A stretch of DNA of 64,000 nucleotides, taken from positions 1-64,000 of the forward strand of contig CAYWVR010000009.1 in NCBI GenBank assembly GCA_964461715.1. Direction: 5' to 3'. The position numbers and the translations under genes were made by a program. Each line of letters starts with the position of its first letter. The stretch's first letter is position 1. Under the pieces are notes generated by a model. The model ran no database searches. It saw nothing but the letters and a program-made list of their open reading frames with translations, and was not told where the DNA came from. This DNA comes from CAYWVR01 sp964461715. GTDB lineage: Bacteria > Planctomycetota > Phycisphaerae > FEN-1346. Below, piece by piece: positions 41,886 to 50,406 of the stretch.

Positions 41886-42254
41886 ATGGCCGACGACGAC
41901 ATTATCCGGGTACTGGACCGCCGCGGCATCAAGCTGCTCAGGATTCGGACCGAGGCGCTCCTGCACGACCGCCAGGTCGAGGCCTTCGGGACCGCCCTCG
42001 CGGAGGTGGCCGAAGTTCCGGGCCAGCGGGTCGTCCTCAGCTTCCTGGGCGTTGAGCACCTGACGAGCCAAGCCCTGGGCAAGCTCATCCAGGCCCACAA
42101 GGACCTGGAGGCTCGAGGGGGCGAGTTGCGTCTGGCCGACATCGACCCGCGGATTTACGACGTTTTCTCCATTACGCGTCTCGATAAGCTCTTCCAGATC
42201 TACGAGCGCGAGGAGGAGGCTCTCGAGAGCTTCTCACCCGAAGCGGAGGCGTAG
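41886..42254 (+). CDS. STAS-domain anti-sigma factor antagonist
   Basis: The 122-residue protein is a single STAS domain with the phosphoacceptor region VEHLTSQALGKLIQAH (Ser61 is the likely site) and the closing ITRLDKLFQIYEREEEAL. In partner switching, unphosphorylated antagonists bind the anti-sigma kinase and free a regulator; phosphorylation by that kinase reverses it. It is the first gene of a three-gene unit whose second gene encodes the kinase-like partner. No PP2C phosphatase is in the window. Confidence 0.9.
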   Translation: MADDDIIRVLDRRGIKLLRIRTEALLHDRQVEAFGTALAEVAEVPGQRVVLSFLGVEHLTSQALGKLIQAHKDLEARGGELRLADIDPRIYDVFSITRLDKLFQIYEREEEALESFSPEAEA

Positions 42255-42255
42255 C

Positions 42256-42705
42256 GTGCCCCAGCAGTCTTCCGTCGACGACCGTTCGCGGTGGATCGAG
42301 AAGGTCCTGCCCACGAAGCTGGAGGCCGTCCGGGCCGTCGAGCGCGAGCTTCTGGACGAGATCGCCCGCTGCGGTTACAGCGAGGACCACTGCTTCGCCG
42401 TGCGTTTGGCCTTCGAGGAAGCCCTCATCAACGCCATGAAGCACGGCAACCGCATGGACCCGTCGCGGAGCGTGCGGTTGGCGTACCGCGTTTCGCCCGA
42501 GCAGGTCGAGATCCGCGTGGCCGACGAGGGCCCCGGCTTCGATCCCGCGTGCGTCCCGGATCCCACGGCCGACGAGAATCTCCAGCGTCCGTGCGGGCGC
42601 GGCATCATGCTGATGCAGTCGTACATGGACGAGGTCAAGTACGCGCCCGGGGGGACCGAGGTCCGGATGGTGAAGTTCCGGAACCGATGTCCCAAGTGCA
42701 AGTGA
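42256..42705 (+). CDS. RsbW-like anti-sigma regulatory factor (HATPase)
   Basis: The 149-residue protein has a GHKL ATPase fold: N-box EEALINAMKHGN (Glu55, Asn59), G1 ADEGPGFDP (from Asp90) and G2-like GRGIMLM (from Gly114). It resembles RsbW/SpoIIAB kinases that phosphorylate STAS antagonists and bind a sigma factor or other target. The GTG start lies one base after the previous stop. It ends in a CPKCK sequence, a possible metal-binding detail. It lies between two STAS genes. Confidence 0.9.
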   Translation: MPQQSSVDDRSRWIEKVLPTKLEAVRAVERELLDEIARCGYSEDHCFAVRLAFEEALINAMKHGNRMDPSRSVRLAYRVSPEQVEIRVADEGPGFDPACVPDPTADENLQRPCGRGIMLMQSYMDEVKYAPGGTEVRMVKFRNRCPKCK

Positions 42706-42731
42706 GCCTTCCCAGCGAGGGAGACAAGACC

Positions 42732-43058
42732 GTGGACATCGAGCTTCGGCGGGACGGGCCATGCCAGGTGGTGGAGATCCACGGGTCGGCCGACGTGATG
42801 GCCTCGCCGGTGCTTCGGGAGGCCGTCGTCGGGGCCATCGAAGGCGGCGCCAAGAACGTCGTCTGCGACCTCTCGCAGACGGATTTCATCTGCTCCGATG
42901 CCCTCGGTGTCCTGATCACCGCCTATCTGAAGGCCCGCGGACGCGGCGGATGGGTCCGTCTGGCCAATCCCCAGACCCGCCTCCGTGAGATTCTCAAGAC
43001 CACCCGTCTCGACCACCTCTTCGACGTCTACCCCAGCGTCGAGTGCGCGACGCGGTAG
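42732..43058 (+). CDS. Second STAS-domain anti-sigma factor antagonist
   Basis: The 108-residue STAS protein has VEIHGSADVMASPVLREAV, the site TDFICSDALGVLITAY (Ser55) and TRLDHLFDVYPSVECAT. GTG 42732 has GAGGGAG upstream and starts at the normal first strand; ATG 42687, overlapping the HATPase gene by 19 bases, is the alternative. Two antagonists around one kinase suggest two inputs or a competitive balance. Confidence 0.85.
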   Translation: MDIELRRDGPCQVVEIHGSADVMASPVLREAVVGAIEGGAKNVVCDLSQTDFICSDALGVLITAYLKARGRGGWVRLANPQTRLREILKTTRLDHLFDVYPSVECATR

Positions 43059-43069
43059 CCCCACGGCCG

Positions 43070-44047
43070 TTAGAACCACTTCTTCCGCCGAAAGTACAGC
43101 AGCATCCCGCCCGCGACCAGGGCCATCAGGGCCAGCGTGGCCGGGTAGGCGTACCAGACGCCGAGCTCCGGCATCCATTCGAAGTTCATCCCGTAGATGC
43201 CGGCGATGAACGTGATGGGCATGAAGATCGTGGCGATGATCGTCAGGACCTTCATGATCTCGTTCATGCGGTTCGAGACGACCGAGAGGTACGTGTCGCG
43301 AACGCCGGAGATGAGGTCCCGCTGGACATCGGTGGCCTGGACCATGCGGACGAGATGGTCGTAGGCGTCGCGCCAATAGGCCAGGGCCTGCTTCGTCACG
43401 TGCGGGAACTCGCCGCGCACGATGCGGCCGACGGCGTCGCGCTGGGCGGCGGCGATGCGGCCGAGATAGGCGCTGGACCGTTTCAGGGCCAGGACCTCCT
43501 GGAGGATCGCGTCGGTGGGGCGGCGGAAGACGCGAGTCTCGGCCTCGTCGATCCGGTCGTCGAGCCGCTGGAGGGTGGGCGTGAAGTTGTCGAGGATGCG
43601 GTCCACGACCGCGTGCACGAAGAAGTCTGTGCCGCGCGCCAGCAGCGCCGCCCCTCCCTCCTCCGCGCATGTGTGCCTGAGGGCCGTCAGTGTCCGGACC
43701 GGGTCGCGATGGTAGGTCAGCACCAGGTGCCGCCCCCACCGGATGTCCACCTCCAGCGTCGCGACGCCACGGGTCTTTGGCGCGAAGTTGACGGCGTGGA
43801 TGACCATGAAGAGGTACGCGTGGTAGTCGTGGATGAGGGGCTGGGCGGTGACCTCGCGGCAGACCTCCAGGGCCACCGGGTGAAGGTCGAAGTGCGTGCG
43901 TAGGAGGTCCGTCTCCTCCGGCGAAGCTGCCTCCACGTCGACCCAGAGGAGGCCTTCCTGGCGACGATAGAGGCCGGCCATCTCGTCGGGGTCGGTCGTG
44001 TGGCGGACCTGGTCGGCCCGGGGGGCGAGGAAGTAGCCGTGGATCAT
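43070..44047 (-). CDS. corA: CorA-family magnesium/cobalt transporter
   Basis: The 325-residue protein has a long cytoplasmic alpha/beta and helical domain and two C-terminal membrane helices. The signature GMN is in GIYGMNFEWMP, followed by the second helix and a basic end FRRKKWF. It forms a pentameric Mg2+ channel. The ATG overlaps the stop of the radical SAM gene (ATGA), so it is translated with it. The start 60 codons upstream belongs to a shadow frame. Confidence 0.95.
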   Translation of the reverse strand: MIHGYFLAPRADQVRHTTDPDEMAGLYRRQEGLLWVDVEAASPEETDLLRTHFDLHPVALEVCREVTAQPLIHDYHAYLFMVIHAVNFAPKTRGVATLEVDIRWGRHLVLTYHRDPVRTLTALRHTCAEEGGAALLARGTDFFVHAVVDRILDNFTPTLQRLDDRIDEAETRVFRRPTDAILQEVLALKRSSAYLGRIAAAQRDAVGRIVRGEFPHVTKQALAYWRDAYDHLVRMVQATDVQRDLISGVRDTYLSVVSNRMNEIMKVLTIIATIFMPITFIAGIYGMNFEWMPELGVWYAYPATLALMALVAGGMLLYFRRKKWF

Positions 44048-45033
44048 GGGGCGATCTCCGCGTAGAGGTCCACCGGCCGAAGCTCGCCGCCGCCGCCGGT
44101 GCGGGCGAGGAAGGCCCGCACGTTCCAGCACAGGTGGCACGGCCCGGCGTAGCCGTCCGGGTCGGGCTCGAACCCGCGATCGGCGGCCCAGCGGGCGAGG
44201 TGTCGGGGTCCGGCTTGGGCGAGACACGTCGTGATCGGCGCCGCCTCCGGCCGCCAGGCGGCCAGCATCTCATCGAGAGGGTGCTCGCGGGTCACGCGGC
44301 CGAGAGTCAGACCGGCGCACGTGCCCGGATACACCCACCCCTCGGGGTCCACGTGGACGTGGCGGTCGGAGAGCAGGGGGCTCTTGCACGGCACCTCCGG
44401 GACGGCCTCCATCGCGACGCGGGGCACGAGGGGCGCGAGAGCCTTCGCGGCGCGGCCGGTCATGCGCTCCGGGTAGCGCTGGAGGAAGCGGCGGAAGAGG
44501 TCGCGGCGATCGGTTTCCGAGAGGGCGGCGACATCTTCCGGATTCTGAATCCACCGCCACCGGCGCGCCCGCACGCCGCCTTCGCCGAGCACCTCCCGAG
44601 CCACCGCCGTCAGTCGCCGAATGCGGTCCGGCGGGATGAACTCTTGGTGGTAGGGGTCGGCGCTGAGGGAAATCTGGCGCATCCCGGCCTTGGCCAGGGC
44701 GTCGAGCCGGTCGCGGGCGAGGGTGTCGTCGGTGGCCCAAACCCCGCTCGTCTCGACGTACCCGACGCCGCCCGGGCCCGCCTCCCGCGCCGCCCGGACG
44801 ATGGCCAGTAGCCGCGGGAAGTCGCCGAAAGGCTCGCCGCCCCCGACGTGGACGCCTTCCGCCGGGACCCCCAGCCGGGCCAGGGCCGCGAAGTGGGCCC
44901 CCGCGTCCGAGACCTCCATCCATCCTCGTCGTGCCGGCCCCGCCACGACGTAGCAGTGCCTGCACCGGGCCGGACAAGTGTACGTTACGAGGAGCCCGGC
45001 GGCCGAGATGGGCTGGAGCTCAAGCGGGGGCAT
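44044..45033 (-). CDS. Radical SAM protein of unknown specificity
   Basis: The 329-residue protein begins with YTCPARCRHCYV, the CxxxCxxC cluster motif, followed by VHVGGGEPFG (SAM-binding GGEP-like) and DPEGWVYPGTCAG. A second Cys region near the C-terminus (GPCHLCWNVRAFL) may hold an auxiliary cluster (SPASM-like, not certain). The substrate is unknown. A perfect TATAAT ends six bases before the ATG, so the mRNA is probably leaderless; there is no ribosome site. Coupling to corA is likely by overlap. Confidence 0.9.
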   Translation of the reverse strand: MPPLELQPISAAGLLVTYTCPARCRHCYVVAGPARRGWMEVSDAGAHFAALARLGVPAEGVHVGGGEPFGDFPRLLAIVRAAREAGPGGVGYVETSGVWATDDTLARDRLDALAKAGMRQISLSADPYHQEFIPPDRIRRLTAVAREVLGEGGVRARRWRWIQNPEDVAALSETDRRDLFRRFLQRYPERMTGRAAKALAPLVPRVAMEAVPEVPCKSPLLSDRHVHVDPEGWVYPGTCAGLTLGRVTREHPLDEMLAAWRPEAAPITTCLAQAGPRHLARWAADRGFEPDPDGYAGPCHLCWNVRAFLARTGGGGELRPVDLYAEIAP

Positions 45034-45039
45034 GGGGCC

Positions 45040-45045
45040 ATTATA
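45040..45045 (-). promoter_or_regulatory. -10 box of the radical SAM-corA operon (leaderless type)
   Basis: On the minus strand TATAAT (45045-45040), six bases before ATG 45033. No good -35 is seen at 16-18 bases; the 5' end should coincide with the start codon. Confidence 0.55.
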
Positions 45046-45095
45046 GGGAGGCTGACGGGGCAGGGCAGCCTCTTTTCGCGGCACGCCGACGGCGC

Positions 45096-45123
45096 TTGAC
45101 GCCCGCGACGGCGCGGGTAGAAT
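45096..45123 (+). promoter_or_regulatory. Promoter of the zinc-ribbon membrane protein gene
   Basis: TTGACG (45096-45101), 16 bases, TAGAAT (45118-45123), five of six in each. The leader is about 65 bases. Confidence 0.65.
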
Positions 45124-45193
45124 CGGATGGGCGAAATTCGGCAACGTAGGCCCGTCTCCAGCGTACCCATTAGGGGACCCACGGAGGCCCGGC

Positions 45194-46309
45194 ATGGCCG
45201 ATCCAATGCGAGAGACGTGCGGTTTCTGCGGGAAGACTTTCTTCGTCAAGCCCGAGCAGGTGGGCCGCGAGGTCCAGTGTCCGCACTGCAAGACGAAGGT
45301 CAAAATCCCCCTGCCGCCGACCCGGGCCGCCTTGGAGGCGGCTCAGGCCCTCGGCGACACCTCCCGGCGCCGCCCCTCCGCCCGGCCCCGTCTGCACGCC
45401 CCCATGCCGCGCGGCGGGGTGCGCTCGAAGAGCCTGGCCATCGTCTGGGCCGTGGTACTCGCCGTGGCGGCGATCGGGATGACGATCGGGCTGGCGCTGG
45501 CCTACCGGCCATCGCCGACGTCGACCGCGCCGGCGGCGCCGGGGACGCGGTCGCCCGGGGGGTCGGCCCCCGAAACGCAGGAAGAGTTGGATCGGCGGAG
45601 GTCCCCCGCGCCCGCCACGGCCGAGTACGGCCCTCCACCGACGCGGGTCGTCCACGCCCCGGAGCCGATGCCCGAGGAGAGCGTCCGTCGTCCCGCGCCG
45701 AACGTGGCCGAGGACGGCACGGTCCGCGTCCGCGTCGGCAAGCTTCTCCACGGCTACGACGGCGGGGCGACGAGCTACGTGGCCGGGACCGTGTCGAACC
45801 AGTCGGGCGAGGAGGTGCGCGGGATTCAGATCACGGTGGCCATCGCCGACAGCCAGGGCAACCCGCTCGGCGAAGCATACGCCCTGGTGCGGCGCCTGGG
45901 GCCCGGCCGGACCGCCCCGTTCGTGGCCACCTGGGAGCATGCCCCCGAGATCCGCGGCACGAGCTACGTGCCGAACTACGAGATCAACCCGGCCCTGGCC
46001 GCCGGCCGCGACGCCGAGGTCAAGCTGACCGCCGCCCCTTGGCCCGTCAAGGACTCGGGCGGCGTCAACAACACGACCGGCGACATCGTCCTCTCGGTTC
46101 AGAACACCGGTTCGGTGCCCGTCGCGCGGCTGGACGTGATGGCCGTGCTCTATGACGCCGAGGGCGGGGTCTTGAGCGCCGTCCGCGAGAGTGTCGACGA
46201 TCTGATCATGCCCAACCAGGAGAAGGAGGTCCGCGTCCGCTACGAGCGGGCCGTCTCGTCGCGGCTCCAGGGGGTGGACGCCCTGGTCCAGGGCATCGCC
46301 CAGCCGTAG
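45194..46309 (+). CDS. Zinc-ribbon, single-pass membrane protein with FxLYD-like domains
   Basis: The 371-residue protein has a short zinc ribbon (CGFCGKTF ... CPHCKTKV), a Pro/Arg linker, one membrane helix (AIVWAVVLAVAAIGMTIGLA) and a Pro-rich spacer before two beta domains resembling FxLYD repeats (SYVAGTVSNQSGEEVRGIQI; IVLSVQNTGSVPVARLDVMA). The ribbon is cytoplasmic and the beta domains exported if the helix is oriented N-in. Function unknown; no other gene is co-transcribed. Confidence 0.8.
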   Translation: MADPMRETCGFCGKTFFVKPEQVGREVQCPHCKTKVKIPLPPTRAALEAAQALGDTSRRRPSARPRLHAPMPRGGVRSKSLAIVWAVVLAVAAIGMTIGLALAYRPSPTSTAPAAPGTRSPGGSAPETQEELDRRRSPAPATAEYGPPPTRVVHAPEPMPEESVRRPAPNVAEDGTVRVRVGKLLHGYDGGATSYVAGTVSNQSGEEVRGIQITVAIADSQGNPLGEAYALVRRLGPGRTAPFVATWEHAPEIRGTSYVPNYEINPALAAGRDAEVKLTAAPWPVKDSGGVNNTTGDIVLSVQNTGSVPVARLDVMAVLYDAEGGVLSAVRESVDDLIMPNQEKEVRVRYERAVSSRLQGVDALVQGIAQP

Positions 46310-46327
46310 GCGGTTCCCTTGGCGCCT

Positions 46328-47512
46328 TCACTGGTTGAATCCCCATCGCCATGTGGGCGGCGGGGGCACCTCGGCACCCACCAACTCGAGAGCCGCCCGC
46401 GCGGCGTTCTCGCTGGCCCCCGGCCGCTCGATGTCCCGGGCGATCCGATCCAGCGCCTCCTTCATCCCGGCCCGTGCCTCCCGATCCTCCAGCAACCGAA
46501 GCACCGCCCCGATCTCGTCCGAGCCGGGCGGGCGGTCGCGGACGAACTCCGGCACGATCTCGCGGCCGGCCAGGACGTTCGGGAGGCTGAGGTACGGCGT
46601 CCGCACCAGGTACCGGCCCATCAGGTTCCACTGGGCCCACGGCACGTTGTAGAAGACGACCATCGGCGTCCGGTAGTAGGTCAATTCCAGCGTCGCCGTG
46701 CCGGAGGCGACCAAGGCGAGGTCCGCGGCGTTCTGGACCTCGTGTGTGTGGCCGACGACGGTTCGGACGGGCACATCTGCCGCGGCGAGGGCCGGGCGGG
46801 CCCGGGCGCGATGGGCCTCGTCGGCCAGGGCCAGAACGAAGGCACACTCCGGATGCCTCACCGCGACGGCCCGAGCCACGGCAAGCTGCCGCGCGAGGAT
46901 CGGTCCGATCTCCTGCCGCCGACTGCCCGGCAGAAGGGCCACGAGCCTCTGCTTGGGGCGGTCTCGCAGGGATCGCATCAAAACCTCTTGGCACCAGTAC
47001 GCCCGGAGATGGTCGATGACCGGGTGGCCGACGAACGTCACAGGCACGCCGGCGTCGCGGAAGAAGGCTTCCTCGTGCGGCAGAACGCAGGCGACCGCCG
47101 TGAACCGTCGCCGCAGCTTCTTGACGCGCCACGGGGCCCACGCCCAGAGCTGCGGCGGGATGTACCAGAGGGTGGGCACGCGGCGGATGCGCAGGCGGCT
47201 GCCGACGAGGAAATGGAAACCCGGGCAATCGATCGTGACGGCGACGTCCGGCCGCCAGTTGGCCAGGAACCGGTCCGCGCGGCTGAGGATGTCGAGGTAT
47301 CGGCCCACTTGCCCGAAGATCGGCGCGATGCCGATGACGCCGAACTCGACGGTGTCCTCGATGACGCGCATGCCGGCGGCGGCCATCCTCGGGCCGCCGA
47401 GGCCGACGATCTCCGCCCCCGGGGCGAGACGGAACAGGGCCCGGACCAGGTTGGCCCCGTGCAGGTCGCCGGAGACGTCGCCGGCGCTGACAAAGATGCG
47501 CAGTGGTTCCAT
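46328..47512 (-). CDS. lpxB: Lipid-A-disaccharide synthase
   Basis: The 394-residue enzyme joins UDP-diacylglucosamine and lipid X in lipid A synthesis at the inner membrane. Motifs: SAGDVSGDLHGANLV, GLGGPRM, IDCPGFHF, YIPPQLWAWAPWRVKK, LLPGSRRQEI, VASGTATLE and MVVFYNV. It uses Asp-Val where GExSGD is usual (GDVSGD). A promoter with its -10 box nine bases before the ATG suggests a leaderless message. It converges on the zinc-ribbon gene. Confidence 0.96.
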   Translation of the reverse strand: MEPLRIFVSAGDVSGDLHGANLVRALFRLAPGAEIVGLGGPRMAAAGMRVIEDTVEFGVIGIAPIFGQVGRYLDILSRADRFLANWRPDVAVTIDCPGFHFLVGSRLRIRRVPTLWYIPPQLWAWAPWRVKKLRRRFTAVACVLPHEEAFFRDAGVPVTFVGHPVIDHLRAYWCQEVLMRSLRDRPKQRLVALLPGSRRQEIGPILARQLAVARAVAVRHPECAFVLALADEAHRARARPALAAADVPVRTVVGHTHEVQNAADLALVASGTATLELTYYRTPMVVFYNVPWAQWNLMGRYLVRTPYLSLPNVLAGREIVPEFVRDRPPGSDEIGAVLRLLEDREARAGMKEALDRIARDIERPGASENAARAALELVGAEVPPPPTWRWGFNQ

Positions 47513-47521
47513 GCGAGGGAG

Positions 47522-47550
47522 ATTCTACCGGCGGGGCGGGCGTGGGACAA
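47522..47550 (-). promoter_or_regulatory. Promoter of lpxB (leaderless type)
   Basis: On the minus strand TTGTCC (47550-47545), 17 bases, TAGAAT (47527-47522), nine bases before ATG 47512. The -10 matches five of six. Confidence 0.55.
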
Positions 47551-47650
47551 GCGCAGCGCCACGAGGGGCGGGAGAGTTTCCGAATCGCGAAACGCTTGAT
47601 TCCGGGCCCGGCGGGCGATAAGAGTAGGCACTCACCCCCGGGAGAAGGGA

Positions 47651-48616
47651 ATGCCTGCGTCGGACCTTGCCGTCAACCTCGGCCTGCTGGCCGTTTCGAT
47701 TGTGCTGCTCTACTTCGGCGCGGAGTGGCTGGTCACGGGATCGGCCCGGGTGGCCCGCGCCATGCGCATCCGGCCGCTGGTGATCGGTCTGACCGTCGTG
47801 GCCTTCGCGACGAGCGCCCCCGAGCTGGTGGTGGGGATCGTGGCGTCGTTGCGCGGCGTGCAGGACGTCTCGGTGGGGAACGTCATCGGGGCGAACGTGG
47901 CGAACGTGGGCCTCATCATCGGCCTCTCGGCGCTGTTGCGGCCCCTGATGGTGGCGAAGGCCACGTGGCGGAAAGAGGTTCCCATGTGCATCGCCGTCCA
48001 GGTCATCCTGCTCATCTTCTGCCTCGGCGGGAGGATCGCCCGGTGGGAAGGGGCCATCCTCATCGTTCTGCTCCTGGCCTTCGTCATCTTCATGATCCGC
48101 ACGGCCCGGGTTACCGAGACGATGCACCTGCCGGACGAGGTCGAGGGGGCCTTGCCGCCCATGCGGAAGAACGTCGGCCAGGTCATGGCGGGGGTCGTCC
48201 TGCTTGGGGGGGGCGGGTACGTGCTGGTCGAGAGCGCGACGACCGTGGCGGCGGCGGCGGGCCTGACCCACCTGACGATCGGCGTGACGCTGGTGGCCTT
48301 CCTGACGACCGTGCCCGAGCTGGCGACGAGCGTCGTGGCGGCGCGGCGTGGGGAGGGCGACATTTCCGTCGGCAACGCCGTCGGGAGCGTCCTGTTCAAC
48401 TCGGCGTTCGTCCTGGGGACGGCCGCGTCGATCCACCCGATCGACGTCAGCCCGCGGACGCGCTATGTCGCGATGCCGATCATGATCGCGATGCTCCTGG
48501 TGCTGACCCCGTTCATGCGGAGCCAGTTCCGCATCAACCGGATCGAAGGCGCGGTGCTCCTGGCGGGATACGTCGGGTTCCTGGTGTGGTCGATCGTGAC
48601 GGGCGGCCAGGGGTGA
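47651..48616 (+). CDS. Calcium/sodium antiporter, CaCA family (YrbG-like)
   Basis: The 321-residue protein has about ten helices and the two inverted alpha repeats of the family: AFATSAPELVVGIVASLRG with VGNVIGANVANVGLI, and AFLTTVPELATSVVAARRG with VGNAVGSVLFNSAFVLG. The acidic residues in both PEL motifs are present, as needed for Ca2+ binding. It exchanges Ca2+ for Na+ or H+ at the inner membrane. A GGGAGAAGGG site precedes the ATG. It converges on a minus-strand gene. Confidence 0.95.
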   Translation: MPASDLAVNLGLLAVSIVLLYFGAEWLVTGSARVARAMRIRPLVIGLTVVAFATSAPELVVGIVASLRGVQDVSVGNVIGANVANVGLIIGLSALLRPLMVAKATWRKEVPMCIAVQVILLIFCLGGRIARWEGAILIVLLLAFVIFMIRTARVTETMHLPDEVEGALPPMRKNVGQVMAGVVLLGGGGYVLVESATTVAAAAGLTHLTIGVTLVAFLTTVPELATSVVAARRGEGDISVGNAVGSVLFNSAFVLGTAASIHPIDVSPRTRYVAMPIMIAMLLVLTPFMRSQFRINRIEGAVLLAGYVGFLVWSIVTGGQG

Positions 48617-48645
48617 CGCCGAGCGTTTTGCCGGGCGCGCGCTGC

Positions 48646-48981
48646 TCAGCGGATTTTCGAACCGGGGGCGACTGGCTCGTCGACCGTTAGGAGGACGACC
48701 TTCTCTCCGTCCTGGGCGGCCAGGAGCATCCCCTCGCTCTTCTCGCCGCGCAGGGTCGCCGGCTCGAGGTTCGCGACGCAGACGACGAGCTTGTCCTGGA
48801 GCCGCTCGGGAGGCATGAAGGGCTTGAGGCCCGCCACCATCTGTCGCGTGCCCCGCTCCTCGCCCAGGTCCACGTCCATGACGTAGAGCTTGTCCGCGGA
48901 CGGATGCTCGCGGACGGCCGTGACGCGCCCGACGCACAACTGCGTGCGGGTGAAATCCTGGATCGAAATCATGTCGCTCAT
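48646..48981 (-). CDS. Free-standing tRNA-binding (MetG C-terminal-like) protein
   Basis: The 111-residue protein is an OB-fold tRNA-binding domain like that at the end of MetRS: VGRVTAVREHPSADKLYVMD, GTRQMVAGLKPFMPPE, LVVCVANLEPATLRGEKSEG, MLLAAQD and PGSKIR. It may supply tRNA binding to a MetRS lacking the domain, or act as a CsaA-like chaperone. It follows phoH by 26 bases on the same strand and is probably co-transcribed. Confidence 0.92.
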   Translation of the reverse strand: MSDMISIQDFTRTQLCVGRVTAVREHPSADKLYVMDVDLGEERGTRQMVAGLKPFMPPERLQDKLVVCVANLEPATLRGEKSEGMLLAAQDGEKVVLLTVDEPVAPGSKIR

Positions 48982-49007
48982 GAGTGGCCCTTTCGTCTTG
49001 TTTGGCC

Positions 49008-50324
49008 TCACAACCGCTGGGCGGCGAGGCTCGCCAGCTCGCTCCGTTCGCTCGTCTCGAGCATCACGTGGCCGACGAGGTCGAGGCCCTTCATGCGCTC
49101 GGCGGCGTAGCTGAGGCCGTTGGAGGAGGAATCGAGGTACGGGTTGTCGATCTGGTACGGGTCGCCCGTAAGGACGAGCTTGGAGTCCTCGCCGACGCGG
49201 CTGGCGACGGTCTTGATCTCGCGGGGCGTCAGGTTCTGGGCCTCGTCGACGATGATGAACTGGTCGGGGATGCTGCGTCCGCGGATGTAGGTCATGGCTT
49301 CGAGCTCGAGCTGGCCGGCCTCGAGGAGGGCGTCGATCCGCTCGTCCATCCCGTTCGTGCCGCCCGTCTTCTTGGTGCGGAGGATGTAGGCGAGGTTGTC
49401 GAAGATGGGCTGCATCCACTGGTAGAGCTTCTCCTCCTTCGCGCCGGGCAGATAGCCGATGTCCTGGCCGAAGGGGATGATGGGCCGCGAGACAAGCAGC
49501 TTCTCGTACTTCTTCTCGGCCAGCACCTTCTGCATGCCGCAGGCCACGGCCAGGAGCGTCTTGCCCGTGCCGGCCTGGCCAAGGAGGGTGACCATCCGCA
49601 CCTCGTCGAGCATGAGCAGTTCGATGGCCATCTGCTGCTGCGGGTTACGGGCTGAGACGTTCTGGTAGGTCTTGTCGCCGAAGCGAAGGGCCACCAGGGC
49701 CTGTGTCCTCGGGTCGAAGCGGCCGACGGCGACGTGCGACTCGTCCTCGGCGTCGGTGAGGAGGACGAACTCGTTGGGCTGGAGGTCGTCGGCGGGCGGG
49801 TCGACCTTCTGGTCCTTCTCCAGCCGGTCGATCACGGGTCGGGCCACCGTCATCTCGCGGTACCCGAGGTAGAAGTGGCTGAAGTCGACCTTGGACTTCT
49901 CGAAGTCCATCGTCCGAAGGCCCAGGGCGTCGCTCTTGATGCGGGCGTTGATGTCCTTGGAGATGAAGGTGGTGGGCTTCCCGTCCTCCTGGAGCCGGTA
50001 GGCGACGCCGATGATGCGGTCGTCGGCCGTCCCGTGCGCCAGGACCGGATGCGACGGGGCCTGGTCGTCCATGACGACCCGCAGGCTCCCGCCCGTCTCG
50101 TCCACGGGCACGCCCTCGGCCAGGCGGCCCTTGGCCCGCAGCTTGTCCAGGAACCGGATCACCTGCCGCGCGTGCTGGCTGATCTCGTCGGTGCCCTTCT
50201 TGAACTTGTCGAGCTCCTCGATTACCTGGAAGGGCAGGACGACCTCGTTGTCGGCGAAGCTCGTCAGGGCCCCGGGATCGTGCAGCAGGACGTTCGTGTC
50301 GAGGACGAAGAACTTCTTGGCCAT
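49008..50324 (-). CDS. PhoH-family ATPase with N-terminal PIN domain
   Basis: The 438-residue protein has a PIN domain in residues 1-140 (FFVLDTNVLLHDP, VVLPFQVIEELDKF, HGTADDRIIG with acidic nuclease residues) and a PhoH ATPase in the C-terminal half (Walker A LLGQAGTGKT, RPIIPFGQDIGYLPG, Walker B FIIVDEAQN, LTGDPYQID). PIN-PhoH proteins unwind and cut RNA. GGGAG precedes the ATG and a promoter lies 40-70 bases upstream. It is transcribed with the tRNA-binding gene. Confidence 0.95.
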   Translation of the reverse strand: MAKKFFVLDTNVLLHDPGALTSFADNEVVLPFQVIEELDKFKKGTDEISQHARQVIRFLDKLRAKGRLAEGVPVDETGGSLRVVMDDQAPSHPVLAHGTADDRIIGVAYRLQEDGKPTTFISKDINARIKSDALGLRTMDFEKSKVDFSHFYLGYREMTVARPVIDRLEKDQKVDPPADDLQPNEFVLLTDAEDESHVAVGRFDPRTQALVALRFGDKTYQNVSARNPQQQMAIELLMLDEVRMVTLLGQAGTGKTLLAVACGMQKVLAEKKYEKLLVSRPIIPFGQDIGYLPGAKEEKLYQWMQPIFDNLAYILRTKKTGGTNGMDERIDALLEAGQLELEAMTYIRGRSIPDQFIIVDEAQNLTPREIKTVASRVGEDSKLVLTGDPYQIDNPYLDSSSNGLSYAAERMKGLDLVGHVMLETSERSELASLAAQRL

Positions 50325-50366
50325 CGTGGCTCCCGTTCCGACGGTTCAGGTTCGCTCGGACGCCCC

Positions 50367-50395
50367 ATGCTAGCGGTCGGCGGCCGAAGGTGCAA
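50367..50395 (-). promoter_or_regulatory. Promoter of the PIN-PhoH operon
   Basis: On the minus strand TTGCAC (50395-50390), 17 bases, TAGCAT (50372-50367), with a leader of about 36 bases. Confidence 0.5.
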
Positions 50396-50406
50396 GCGGC
50401 GGCCGC

